A stretch of 64,000 nucleotides of DNA from Proales similis (lineage: Eukaryota; Rotifera; Eurotatoria; Ploima; Proalidae). Below, piece by piece: positions 1 to 11,017 of this stretch. A model generated the notes under the pieces. That model saw nothing but the letters and a program-made list of their open reading frames with translations. It was not told the DNA's origin and searched no databases. A program made the translations under genes and the position numbers. The DNA lies in contig JAGVRJ010000006.1 in NCBI GenBank assembly GCA_019059635.1, positions 434,001 through 498,000 of the forward strand. The letters are read 5' to 3'. Positions within the stretch are counted from its first letter, which is position 1, and every line of letters starts with the position of its first letter.

Positions 1-1819
1 CCAAAATGGGCTTCAAAACAGTTTACAGTGGTGGCTGCGCAGGCATGTACTCGCAGCTCATTCCGTTCATGCATCCGGCGTCAGGTAAAGGCTCGTTGTA
101 GTCTACTCTGTCGTCGTTGTCGTCTGTTGAATTATTTTTCCTCGAATATTCACTTGTAATCAAGCATCTCTCCTCAGGCCCTTCCCTAATGTGCCCTTCG
201 CGTGTAAAACTGATCACAATCGCTTTCAGCCGATTCTTGTCTCCTGTGCATTTTGAATTGTTCAAATTGTTCTTCTTTTTGTTTTCTTATTCACCACGCT
301 TAAATGGTTGCATTCTAACCCGCTTGCGCGATAGGATCGATGATGCCAAACCAGACGCCCCCGCCACCTGCACAGTCGTCGTCTTCGTCACAGCCATCTC
401 CCCACCACGGTGTGGCAGCCGCAGTTCCAGCCGGCCATGCAATTAACCCAAACGCTGCCCTCCCACCCGCCGCATCCGCAGCCGCTCAACTCCAAGCCCG
501 AAACATGCAGCCCATTCAAACGCATGAAATGACCATACCGAATGATCTGATCGGTTGCATTATTGGTCGCGGTGGTCAGAAAATCAGCGAGATAAGGTGT
601 GTGTGCATGGTGTTCAGGCCAGGCCGCTTAATCTTTGTGTGGGCCTGTGGCCGACTTTTTTGTCTCGTTTTTTTCTTTACAAGATTGCCTAATTCACAAT
701 TCACTTGCTTAGGTTGGTCAGCGGCGCGAACATAAAAATTGCCGACTTGGAGGACGGAAACCCAGACCGACACGTGAGCATCACCGGCACGTCCGAACAA
801 ATTCAGCTGGCCCAGTTTCTTATAAATGCAAGGTAAGACTCAATTAGGCGTTTTGTGATTGCCTGCGTTTGGCATGTGTTGTTGTCCTGTACCCGATGTC
901 TTGCTTTTTTGTTCTCATCTAATGCCCGTCCTCTAGTTAGCACCTAATGTGTAGCGCTCATCGTGTAAAACGCCGGCCCCGATCCCACTCTCCTCTCTGC
1001 CTGTCTGCCTCCATCCCTCCTGGCTCGCTTGTTCGTTCTGTCGGAACAATGCGACTACCCAACAACCTGCGAACAACCCTCTCCTGTTGGTAGCGCCAGA
1101 CTGACCTGTCCCACATAGCTTTATCCTATTGAGCATTTCATCATTCCAAACGCGTTTGTTGATTATTCACGGCCATGATCGCCATCAAGTTGGCGTTCAT
1201 TGCAAATTCTATTCTCTTTCTCTATTTTTGTGCTTCATCTCATCAAAGCTGCTCGAGAGCCGAGCTGAAAAGCAAGCATTCGTCAACCGGTGTTGTTGGA
1301 ACATATGTGTCCAACACGAGCACAAATGCGGCCATTGGCTCAATCGGTGGAGTGGACGGCCGGCCCAGAGCTGTGCTCTCTTCGTACGATTACTCGACGC
1401 TGGGCTCCTACGGCGCCTACGAGACGATATGTGTGGCCGACTCGCGTCAGGAGAGTCTGGCCTCTAATCGAGTTGCTGTTAACCAAGCTAACATCGAGCC
1501 TAGCCTCATAGACGCCAACCATTATTATAATCTACAGCCCGTTTTCGTCTTTCAGTCAAAGCTACAGCCAAATCAAAACCATCTACCAGAACAGTTCGAA
1601 AAGCCGGCCGCCGTATGGGCCCAGTCACCTCAGCTGTCCCATAGCAAGCAGCAGCCCGCCAACAGCCACCAACCACAGCAGCAGCAACGACAGACCATCT
1701 TGTATGGTGCCAACAAGTCCCAGCGACCAGTCTTGAGACATCATCAGCTATCCGAGCTCGAGCTCAATTACGCGTCGCGCGAAATACGAAGGGCGCAGCT
1801 CTACTTCAGACCATACTGA
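1..1819 (+). CDS. PCBP/mub-type poly(C)-binding KH-domain protein, 3' part
   Basis: RNA-binding protein of the PCBP/hnRNP-E (fly mub) type; only its C-terminal part lies here. Exons read in one frame: 1-84 (enters from outside the window), 335-596, 713-832 and 1249-1819. Exons 335-596 and 713-832 encode a linker rich in Pro, Ala and Gln, then a complete KH3 domain: NDLIGCIIGRGGQKISEIR with the GRGG loop, continuing LVSGANIKIADLEDG and ending AQFLINA. The split codon AG|G at 596/713 and the split codon at 832/1249 are both phase-consistent. The last exon gives a Ser/Gln-rich disordered tail ending YFRPY. The family acts in splicing, mRNA stability and translation. An earlier stop using an acceptor near 937 is possible, giving a tail of two residues. 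KH identity is firm; the last exon is less sure. Confidence 0.8.
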
Positions 1820-2842
1820 CGTCGCATTCTCATTCAAATCGTCTTGTCCCTGTGGCCGTCAGCTGCGCACTCGTCGACGACACCTTCCATTAGATTCAAT
1901 TTCCTTTTCCCCGCATGGACTCTTGCATTCAAACCAAACGCGGCCAAGAACAATTGCTCATTCGACTCGACAACCGATCTCTTCCCTCCGTCGACTCCTT
2001 CTTTCTCTGGCTCTCTCTTGCTCGTCTTCCACTCTGTCCCTGTTTTCAGGCCATTTGCATACAGAGAGATAAATACACCTCGAACAACAAGCACATCTGC
2101 CACCTACACGTCGCACTCTAACAGACTAAAGATCGAATAGAGCTGGCCAGCATTGATTCCTTCTACTCGACGTAATACAACGCTTTTCCTTCTTCCATGA
2201 ATATTAAGACGATGATTGCGAGCTTTTTGTTTCGTTTTTGCAACTGCATGTCGTAAATGAACGGCCTTGTTCAATGTGTCGTGTTGTGTGCTCCTGTTTA
2301 TCGCTCGTCATTTAACCCTTGGTCGAACAAAAGAATCGCGTCAGAGCTCGGTGGACTGTTGATGCCGCACGTGAGCGTGGCTGCCATCTAGCAAACAAGC
2401 AGAATGACAGCGCAATGCAACCAGCAACCATAACGACGATCCGGCGCGTGCATCGATCGCAGCTGCGTCCGCCCTCAAGCCGCCAGCCAAGTCCAGTCGC
2501 AGGCTTCATCGTTTTCTTTCTTCATTGTTTCAACTCATTTAGTCTTTGATTTTACTCTATTTGTTGAACATTTCCTCTTCTTGATCATCTACTCACAATT
2601 GCTGCTGTTGCGGGTCTGTCCGTCTGCTTCTCGCACGGACTCCTCTTCTCCAGCACTCTTCACTTCCTTATGCAATTGCTGCTAATCTCAGTTTCGATGG
2701 AGCGTCGTTCTCATTCGAAGCGATCCGTTCGATTTTTTCTTTTGCTCTCTTTCTTTTTCTTCTTCTCGTTCTGTGTGCTTCTTCGCAGCGCAGTGAATCT
2801 GTTCATCGTAATCGATTTTAATTTAGGCTAAATTATCTTTTA
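1820..2842 (+). other. Probable 3' UTR or spacer, no gene seen
   Basis: T/C-rich sequence between the KH-gene stop and its likely poly(A) signal. Open frames here are short, lack family resemblance and change frame without splice signals. I see no RNA gene. Confidence 0.4.
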
Positions 2843-2848
2843 AATAAA
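2843..2848 (+). terminator. Poly(A) signal AATAAA
   Basis: AATAAA about 1.0 kb after the stop at 1819, in a T/C-rich stretch with no other gene. It is the first strong plus-strand signal before the convergent gene, so it probably ends the KH-gene 3' UTR. Confidence 0.4.
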
Positions 2849-2919
2849 CTCAGCTAAACGCAATCTGCTTTGTTTCGAACCGGAGCAACACAAGTTCGCT
2901 TTTTGTTTTAAACAGCGCT

Positions 2920-2925
2920 TTTATT
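2920..2925 (-). terminator. Poly(A) signal for the small secreted-protein gene
   Basis: AATAAA on the minus strand about 23 bp past the stop at 2948. It lies back to back with the plus-strand signal at 2843-2848, so the two genes are convergent. Confidence 0.6.
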
Positions 2926-2947
2926 CAAATTTAAAGAGAGAGAATTT

Positions 2948-3488
2948 TTAGTATCCCAAGCTGCTGACGAGCTGAAGAAGCTGAGGCTTGTGCTGGACTA
3001 AACAAGTCGGTGAGGACGAGTTAGGTTCGGTTGAAAAGCGACAGACGAGCTGAAGGCCACTTACTGTAGAGGGCGGTGAGCTTAGCAAGCACCTTGGAGA
3101 CGAAGGAGATGACGTTCTGGACGAGCTGGTTGCTTGAGCCAAGAGTGTTCTGGGCGAGCTGAGCAAGCTGCTGGAAGTTGACCGATCGTTTGCCAATGCT
3201 TGAGATGAGGCCCCAGAGAGCGTCAGTGCCACCGACAGCTTTTATTTCAGATTTGCTCATCACCAAAAGCGTTCACGCGGCTTCTTTGCTTCACTTACCG
3301 ATGCCAGCGGTCACCTGGGCAAGCAGCTCAGCGACAGTTTGGCCAGCCTCGACAACTGGGGGCTTCACCACTTGGTTGTAAAAGTCAGTCAAAAAGTCGA
3401 AAAATCCTTTCTCGAGTCGGTCCTCCAACAGCATGGACTGGGCAGAGGCGACGGCCAAGACGGCGATCAAGACGACGGCGAATTTCAT
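2948..3488 (-). CDS. Small secreted helical protein, unknown family (137 aa)
   Basis: Three exons, join(2948..2997, 3065..3238, 3299..3488) on the minus strand, 414 nt, all phases consistent. The start gives a textbook signal peptide (MKFAVVLIAVLAVASAQ), probably cut after SAQ. The mature part of about 120 residues has no cysteine, is rich in Leu, Val, Gln and Ala, and looks like amphipathic helices (segments NFQQLAQLAQNTLGSSNQ and VISFVSKVLAKL). It ends SSLGY. A KR at the middle (SSIGKRS) could be a dibasic cleavage site, so a peptide prohormone is possible, but a secreted lipid-binding or gut/cuticle protein fits equally well. I do not recognise the family. A TATA box lies 66 bp upstream and AATAAA about 25 bp past the stop, suggesting a short, highly expressed mRNA. 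Confidence 0.75.
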
Positions 3489-3553
3489 TTTTTAGGTTTT
3501 CTATTTGCTTTTTAGAATCGAATTCTACTTTGAATAGACGCTCGATGCCGCCA

Positions 3554-3559
3554 TTTATA
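3554..3559 (-). promoter_or_regulatory. TATA box of the small secreted-protein gene
   Basis: TATAAA (minus strand) 66 bp upstream of the ATG at 3488, implying a 5' UTR of about 35 nt. Confidence 0.55.
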
Positions 3560-4003
3560 CGAGCCGGCTGTGCCAGGTGCGACATGTTACACTGAGCCCG
3601 CCCACTTGTGCGAGCTTATCAGCTCGCCCAAATCGAACGAACCATTGCAAATCGCGATAAATCGATTGCGCGCCCTTGACGCTCTCTACCTCTACACTCG
3701 TTCTAGCTTGTCTCTCTCGCTCGAATGTTGGCTCGAACCATCCGTTCGAACGCCAAACGACTCTTTGCAATCGAATAGATGGAGAAATAGATGTGCTAAA
3801 CGCGCCCTGCTGCCCCCCAGCTTAGATAAAGAAGAGGCCCGCTCCTCTTCCAAAGGCTTGAATCAAGGCAGTCGAACGAGTCAAACGAGCAGGCGTGCGG
3901 AGAAATCGCGCAGATGCAATCGGGTTTGAGGAAAGACGCGGCAAGAAATGAAAACTTCTTAAAATAGAGCAATGGCTCAGACAGTATTCGTTCTCGATTG
4001 GCT
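3560..4003. other. Spacer between head (secreted protein) and tail (hexokinase) genes
   Basis: About 440 bp upstream of the TATA box of the small secreted-protein gene. It contains GATA-like strings (gataaatcg near 3655, tagataaag near 3822) but no supported gene. Confidence 0.3.
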
Positions 4004-4014
4004 TTTATTTGTTT

Positions 4015-5991
4015 TCAGTTTTGCGACAATGAGCTGAAATGTTTGGTGGCGACCGCCGCTACCACCGCTGCACCTCGACCGGATCCATCGACGGACAGAA
4101 CTGTCTTGAACTAGCAGAATGGAAAATACATATATATTTAAACGCGTTGCGTGTTCAAGGGCGAAGGGCACCTGTTTGTCAGTTAGATTGGCCAATGTTT
4201 GCTCCAGAATGAGTTTGATTCGAGGATGATAGCGGTACAGGCTGCCGTCGACCGCAATAGTCACATCGCTGTAATCAATCCGCTTAAGGATGACCGCCAG
4301 GCCTTTAAGACGATGAGAGAGTGTAGGCGTTGAGCAAGATGAAAAGGGGCAAAAGGTGAGGGGCAGCTTACCGGCCGCAGTGAGCCGGGCGGCCCGACCT
4401 GTCACCACGCTGCAGACACATTTGACTATGGCGCAGTCGTCCATTCGAGCGTCGTCGATGCCCACCAGCTCTTTTAGGATGCGTTTCGTGTTTCGGAATT
4501 TCAGATTGGAGTCCGACTCGATCTCGGTCAAATATTTCGTGTAGAACGAGCCTTTGGTGAACAGTGCGTGTCTGTAGGTGTTGTGCTTCATTTCCTCGGC
4601 GAACAGCAGATCACATTCGATCAAGTCCAGAATCATCAGGCGAACGATCTCGCCCAGGTACATGCCGGCGATCATTTTCTCGAATGTCTGCTTGCCAACG
4701 TTTATGGACGCTTTGTCTACTTCGTCGTCGTAGCGCGAGCGAATAAAATCCAAGCAGCCGTTCTCGCCGAACGCGCCCCATTCTGTGTTCACAATCATCT
4801 GCAAACGATGCTGACGGCTATTTGTGGGCAAAAGGGCAATTAATCGCCACTCACCTCTTTTGGAGTGGTGTCGGTCTTATCCAGAGTTTCGATTCGATCG
4901 GTTCGTTCTATGTAGCAGGCGTTCGTGCCCGTGCCCATAATAAGACCTACGGCCGCCTTTCGATCCGAGTAGGCAGTTGACATAAGAGTGCCGACCGTGT
5001 CGTTGATCAGAACGCACACTTTCACTTTCATGTCCTTTTGAGAGCTGATGAGACGGCGCTGATCGGCAGACAAGCGATTGAGTCGAGAAATCTTACGCCG
5101 CGGGCGTCGATTGTCTGCTGCAGGAGCCGGACAACGTCGTGGCCGACAATGTCCGTGCATGAGAAGCCCTTTGTCCAGCGAAGCAAAGTGGCGTTCGACA
5201 GGGCGGTCTGCCGACACGGGAACGAGAACGTGAAGCCGAGCGGGTAGGTCTGGTCCATGTTCATCGAATGATTGACCATGAACTTGTAGAGGCAGTCGGC
5301 CACGTGCTTTAGAAGGCGTTCGCCGCTGCCTTTCATTATGCTCTCGGAGACAATGAACACTTTGTTGAGAATTTTCGGTCGTTCGTTTTCGCGCAGTCGA
5401 ATAAGAAGAACGCGAAAGTTGGAGCCGCCAAGGTCAAGAGCCTTTCAATTTCGCCATTGTTGCCGATTAGATGCTCGGCCGCAAATGATGCCGAAAATGA
5501 AAAGAACCTCACCAGAATGTCAGAGTTCTCTTGGCCGCTGGGAAAGTCGCAGACGTACGTTGGCAACATTTTCAAATCGGCGTCCCCATTGCCTGTCACG
5601 CTGAGGCCCTTTTCGAACTCGAGCTCCATGCTCGACATGATCTGACGCAGAATCTCATCGCTCAGCTTGAATTCGTTCAACCGCTTCTCAATCTTAAAGG
5701 CCAAACTAATGAGAAATGCGCTGATCGGAAAAAGATTTTGCAGAGAGCACATGCCTCTTTAATCTCGACCGGGGACCGTTTGAGTTGAGTGAGATCGGGA
5801 TCTTGAAGGCAGTTGTTGCGTTGTATCTCAGCCTCGAGCTCGTCTCGATGCCTTTTGATTGCTTTGAAGAGGCCGTAGCCGGCGGCGAACAATGAGACCA
5901 GACCGATGCTGCCCAGGCCCACTTGTCTGAGTAGGCTCGGCGAGCCCAAGCCCGACTTAACCGGCTCTGCTGTGGTGGCCAACTCGGACAT
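4015..5991 (-). CDS. Hexokinase with N-terminal membrane-anchor segment
   Basis: Phosphorylates glucose at C6 with ATP, the first step of glycolysis. It is a single-domain (50-kDa type) hexokinase in seven exons: 4015-4110, 4172-4302, 4372-4798, 4855-5034, 5097-5441, 5513-about 5692, and about 5770-5991, giving about 526 aa. Visible motifs are LALDLGGSNFRVLLIRL (phosphate 1), LGFTFSFPC (sugar-binding), INDTVGTLM (catalytic Asp), MGTGTNACYIE, NTEWGAFG, and VLSVDGSGRGAAVVAAV (adenosine region). The first 74 residues are unusual: a hydrophobic helix (GLGSIGLVSLFAAGYGLFKA) followed by KRHRDE, like an outer-mitochondrial-membrane signal anchor. The boundary of the first intron is uncertain (donor at 5769 with acceptor at 5693 keeps frame; others are possible). 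AATAAA at 4004-4009 almost abuts the stop. Transcribed divergently from GPD2. Confidence 0.93.
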
Positions 5992-6961
5992 GTCTAAATT
6001 AGTCCCTATTTATCCGTACTTGTGCAAGCATTCAACTCCTTTGAAACATATGCGAACGATCGAGCGCTCTCTCTCTCCTCCAGCTCCCCTTTCTCTCTAA
6101 AAAACGCTTGAGTTTGATTAAAACTTGATCCATACGTGTACACACATTCACCCACACACACCCTCGTTCGAGCTAATGAGCAGCTCTTTCTCAGCAGCGG
6201 TTGGCGTTCTCCCTACAAACACTGTTTCTTTCCTTGAGTGACCACGTCCTTGCTAGTGGCGATCCAACCCTTTCGACAATACTTGTCATTGATTGTTATG
6301 ATGCAATTCATCGGCGCCTAGACTTAAACTGCAGTTGAGAGTCAGATAATAAAAAAAAACAAAATGACCCGGGTCGGAGTTGAGCTACTCTTGACACATT
6401 GGTCGACTCAGGTCACGTGAGAAATGAGGAAAAACTTGACACACTGAGCCTTGACACACACACACACACTGAGCCTACACAGCTGAGATGCGCACTGACG
6501 CAGAAGCGCGCCCGGACAAGCAAACAGGCGTACAGGCGGCGAAGCAGGCATTTTGGCCGGCTTTAAATATTTTCATAAAATTTGAATAATTAGGCGAAGA
6601 AAACTGCAAACGCCTGCACGCGCTGATCATCATCATCCAGTCAACTGATTATGATGAATATGCTGAAAAGTTGCTTGCGCGATTCGATGGCGCCTCTGAA
6701 CGATGCGAACGAAGCAAATTCTGCGCCGAGTTGGGCCTACATCGTCTGATCTACTCATGTCGCCTTGCAACATTGCTCGGTTTATACAACCAAGCCTCAG
6801 CCACTTTATTCAGTCTGTCTTGGTCTCTCTGTTCTATTTGCCTCTCTCGGTCTTTCCCTTTGCGTAGCCCGCGTGTAGCGGAAACGTAGCGTTGTTTAGT
6901 GCTGCTTAATTCAACGGCCACCGTTCAATTCGTTTGCGATCGCTTTATAGATAGAGACGCA
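5992..6961. promoter_or_regulatory. Bidirectional spacer of hexokinase and GPD2
   Basis: 970 bp between two divergent ATGs, without a supported gene. It holds a perfect palindromic E-box TCACGTGA at 6413-6420, a short CA run near 6459-6470, and pyrimidine-rich stretches near both starts. Shared control of the two genes is inferred from layout only. Confidence 0.45.
6413..6420. promoter_or_regulatory. E-box TCACGTGA
   Basis: Palindromic CACGTG core (6414-6419) of the class bound by bHLH-Zip factors such as Mondo/Mlx, Myc/Max, USF or MITF. A second E-box 5 bp away, needed for a classical carbohydrate response element, is not present. Confidence 0.35.
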
Positions 6962-9920
6962 ATGAGCCGACGACCAAGCAGACGCGTTTTGACCGCATTG
7001 GCCTGTGCAGCTTCAGGCGCAGCCGGTCTCGGCGCCTACGCCTACTACAGAGTAAGTGCAGTCGTCAGTGTCGATTCACGAGTCGGGCATTGACCATTTG
7101 GCGGCCTTCTCAGCAAGAGCGCGGCAATGTGCTGCACGCGGCACCAAAGCCCGAGAACTGGCTGCAAGAGCTTCCGACTCGCGAGCAGCAAATCGAGCTC
7201 ATGAGCAAAACGCCCGAGTATGACATGCTCGTAATCGGTGGAGGAGCCACCGGCTGTGGTCAGTATCTTCTTGATGCGCTTCATTTATTTTCCAGAAATA
7301 AACAAATTCGACTCGTTTGACTCTTAAAGGAGTGGCCGTTGACGCAGGTAAGGCGCAATCTTTAAATGTTGAATTTGACGGCGGCAATAATAAGCACGGC
7401 CGTGTGAACAGCGAGCCGGGGCCTGAAGACCGCTCTGGTCGAGAAGTATGACTTTTCATCAGGAACAAGCAGCCGAAGCACCAAGCTCATCCACGGAGGT
7501 GTGCGATACCTGCAAAAGGCGATCATGGGACTAGATATCGAGCAAGTAAGCTGGCGCCTTTGCTGCTCATTGCTCCCCCCAAGTTTGACGTGATTTCGTG
7601 CACTTTAAGTATCGAATGGTGAAAGAAGCCCTGGCCGAGCGAGCCAATCTAATTGAGATCGCGCCTCACCTGAGCTACCCGTTTCCGATTATGTTGCCCG
7701 TCTACAAGCTGTGGCAGGTGCCGTACTACTGGTTCGGAATAAAGGCGTACGATCTGGTGGCAGGCAGCAAGACACTCAAGCCGAGCTACTTTATTAGCAA
7801 AGACCGAGCGCTCGAGCTCTTTCCGATGCTCAAGAGAGAGAAACTGTGCGGAGCCATTGTCTATTATGACGGCCAACACAACGACGCCCGCATGAACTTG
7901 TCAATGGCGATGACGGCCGCTCGCCTCGGCGCCAACGTTGCCAATCACGTGGTGGTCACCGATCTTATTCACGAGACCGACGCTGATGGCCATCGACGAG
8001 TGGTTGGCGCCAAGTGCCACGATCGCTACACTGGCAAGGATTTCAATGTTCGTGCCAAATCGGTGGTGAACGCCACCGGCCCGTACACGGACGGCATCAG
8101 GAAAATGGACTCGCAGGATGCGCCCAAGATCTGCCAGCCGAGCGCTGGTGTTCACATTGTCTTGCCCGATTATTACAGCCCACAGGACATGGGCCTGCTC
8201 GATCCGTCGACCAGCGACGGCCGCGTTATATTCTTCTTGCCGTGGCAAAAGCACACAATGGCGGGCACGACCGACACGCCGTGCGAGCTCTCCGACAGCC
8301 CGTCGCCTCTGGGCGAGGATGTCGATTTCATCCTCAACGAAATTAAAAATTATCTCAACTCTGACGTGCAGGTCAGACGAGGCGATGTGCTGAGCGCATG
8401 GTCCGGCATTCGACCCCTGGTCAGCGATCCCAACAAGCCAGACACGCAATCGTTGGCCCGCAATCACATTGTCCACGTCTCAGACAGCAAGCTGATCACG
8501 ATCGCCGGCGGTAAATGGACCACGTGAGTTTTTGTCTTCTGCTGCGAGACAAGCATCGATTGAAACAACGTTTTCATTTTTTATCAAGTTATCGAAGCAT
8601 GGCCGAGGAGACGGTCGACGCGGCGATCAAAAGCTGCAATCTCGAGGCCAAGAGCCCGTGTGTGACCAAGGGCCTGTACTTGGAGGGCGGACACAACTGG
8701 TCGCCCATCTCCTTTATCCGCCTGGTGCAAGACTATGGCCTTGAGACAGAAGTGGCCATTCACTTGTCAAACACATACGGAGATCAGGCAGAGAAGGTGG
8801 CCGAAATGGAGAAGCTGACCGGCAAGCGATGGCCTGTGATTGGCAAGCGTCTGCACGAGGAGTTTCCCTACATCGAAGGCGAGGTCAAGTACGCCATCAA
8901 GGAGTATGCCCGATCGGCTGTGGACGTAATCTCGAAGCGAACGCGAATGTCATTCTTGAACGTGTTGGCTGCCGATGAAGCGCTGCCGCGCATCGTCGAG
9001 ATCATGGCCAAAGAGCTCAACTGGAGTAAAGACAAGGTGAAGGAGGAGCTAGAGCTCGGACGCGAGTTTCTGCGCCGCGAGATGGGACTCAATCTCAAGT
9101 ACCAGATGAAGACCAACGTGCCCATCAACTTCAGCAAGGACGAGATCAGCATGTATATCAAGCGCTTCAGAAGTCTGGACGTCTCCAACAAAGGCTACAT
9201 CAGCCACAAAGACCTCAAAGCTTTCTTCAAGGTAATCTCAAGCCCAAGCTTGACACTGTTTTCTCTTTCTTCCTATCCCGCATGTCCGCGTGCTAATCAA
9301 TGAACCCTCGAACGAGTAGAAGCATAAGGCAGAGCAGAATGCCAAAAACGACACTTACGTAAGTCTCATCGTTCGATCACTCCTACGCACACATTCACAA
9401 CAGGCCAGCTCGAACACTGGCCAACTTAGCTCGACTCGATGATTTTTCTTTTTTCTTTAATTTAGCTGCCAATGCACTTGGTTCATTCACACAACTGACC
9501 CTAACTGAGCCTTTTTTATTTCTAACTCGAATCGGTCTGTGCGCCCTTACTGACTTGGCTTAAAATTAAAAGGACACTCAACAAGAAATACCAGAGGACG
9601 AGCTGCACTTGCTGTTGACTGAGGTGGACACCAACAAGAACGGTCTCATTGAGCTCGACGAGGTGAGTCTTCGAACTAATCATTAAACTGGGCGGAACCT
9701 AATCAAGCAATATTCGCCACTCTGATTGTTCTAAACGAAACAGTTCCTGCAGGTAATCCACAAGCTGTGATCCTTGCCGTCTGTGCGTTTTCTCACTCTC
9801 TCGCTTGGTAAATAGCTCATGTCGGCAATGAAAACTGGCGCCATTGGATCGAGCCGCTTCACAAAAGCCGGACAGAGCAAGAACCAGTTCAACACTGTGC
9901 GAAGCGGAGGCGGCGTTTAA
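6962..9920 (+). CDS. GPD2: Mitochondrial FAD-dependent glycerol-3-phosphate dehydrogenase
   Basis: Inner-membrane enzyme oxidising glycerol-3-phosphate to dihydroxyacetone phosphate and passing electrons to ubiquinone (glycerophosphate shuttle). Ten exons: 6962-7051, 7114-7258, 7330-7347, 7412-7545, 7610-8523, 8589-9231, 9320-9358, 9573-9662, 9744-9752, 9816-9920; 2187 nt, 728 aa, close to the vertebrate enzyme. Seen: basic plus hydrophobic N-terminus (residues 1-30), FAD motif [10 protein letters not shown] (about 70-79, broken by an intron), [65 protein letters not shown]. The C-terminal calcium-binding part has [12 protein letters not shown] and a canonical EF-hand loop [12 protein letters not shown]. 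Exons of 18 nt and 9 nt (the latter encoding Phe-Leu-Gln) are required to keep FAD-fold and EF-hand conservation. Confidence 0.96.
7330..7347 (+). other. 18-nt microexon of GPD2
   Basis: 18 nt between AG at 7328-7329 and GTAAGG at 7348. It supplies the residues GVAVDA between GGGATGC and SRGLKTAL of the FAD-binding fold, without frame change. Confidence 0.85.
9744..9752 (+). other. 9-nt microexon of GPD2 (Phe-Leu-Gln)
   Basis: TTCCTGCAG flanked by AG (9742-9743) and GT (9753-9754). Skipping it would delete FLQ from the conserved run E-FLQ-LMSA just after the EF-hand; the vertebrate protein has the same residues there. Confidence 0.85.
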
Positions 9921-10091
9921 ACTTATTTCTTTCAAAATCAAACACCAGTCGTCTACAGACAAACGTCATCAAAATTCGCCCATCGCCATCCTTGTGACTG
10001 CCACGCAGCAATTAAACAAAATCACGAGCAAACTGTGACTCGATCACTCTTCTTCTTTATTCAAGCTTCACACTTTCAATCACATTTGTCC

Positions 10092-10139
10092 CTCTATCTG
10101 ACGCTCTATCTGACGCTCTATCGGACGCTCTATTTGATG
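10092..10139. repeat. 12-bp minisatellite, four copies
   Basis: CTCTATCTGACG repeated four times; copies 1 and 2 are identical, copy 3 has one change, copy 4 two. Confidence 0.85.
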
Positions 10140-10192
10140 CTCTTTTCAAGTATCTAGGACTGCGCCAATGCTTCACCTCTTCTCAATCGACC

Positions 10193-10196
<4 letters not shown>

Positions 10197-10223
<27 letters not shown>
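10197..10223. repeat. (TG)n microsatellite
   Basis: Uninterrupted TG run of about 13 units. Confidence 0.9.
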
Positions 10224-11017
10224 TGCGTGTCTTTACGTGTGTGAGTGTGTTTCCATTATTAAATGCGTGGATCTGAGGTGGTCTTTAGTTAATAAAGAAT
10301 TCTCCAAGCGCCAATACTCGTCCTAGATGCAGATTTTCAAAGTCAATAAGCTTTGGAAAGCAAGAATATTAGCAAGAGACAAGATTTTAGCTCAATTCAT
10401 GCTAATTCAACAATCCAGATAGGTCATTTCATAAAAGGAACGAAGTGCTTGAATTTGAGAAAGGCCGCGTTTCGGATTTAATCGTAGCTTGATGCTTTTT
10501 TGTGAAACTCCACTTTTCACAACCGTTTCGTTTAGGATAGAGAAAATAGCTCCAAATGGCAAACAAAAGCTGAATATTGAACAGAGCTCGAGCCGCTCAG
10601 GCGAAAGACACGCGAGAAGTAGAGCGAAAGCAAGAGTTTCCGCTTCCTCCGCCAACTTCCTTCATTAATAAAATTCGTTGTTATTGCACAATAAACGCAA
10701 TATTCGCATTCAAGTCAAATTTGCAAACGAACCGTTTGGCGACAGTCAATTTTATTTCTATTTGTTTTCTTAATTCAATTGTGCAATCAAATGCGTGGGC
10801 GTATATGGCGTATAGAGTGCGCGGGTAAGAAAAAGAGGAGGGGATGGAAAAAAAAAGAGACAACTTTGATGTAATAGAGTTGACTAGATGATTTGACTAA
10901 GCATAAGAGTCGCGATCTGCTGGTTTGCCAAATTGCTTGATTCTGTTTGGCAGAGTTTTTTCTTCTTGTTTTATGTTCTTGCTGTTTTCTTGTGGCTCTC
11001 GTTTTAAATGCTCTTGT

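Larger units (their letters stand above)
9921..11017. other. GPD2 3' UTR and intergenic, two simple repeats
   Basis: No gene seen. Contains a 12-bp tandem repeat, a TG run, and AATAAA at 10291-10296 that may end the GPD2 transcript. Confidence 0.4.

Noticed and set aside
7598-8527. Reading the GPD2 core exon as a complete gene starting at MHFKYRMV
   Set aside because: The first residues are intron sequence; the acceptor at 7608-7609 and phase join it to upstream FAD-fold exons.
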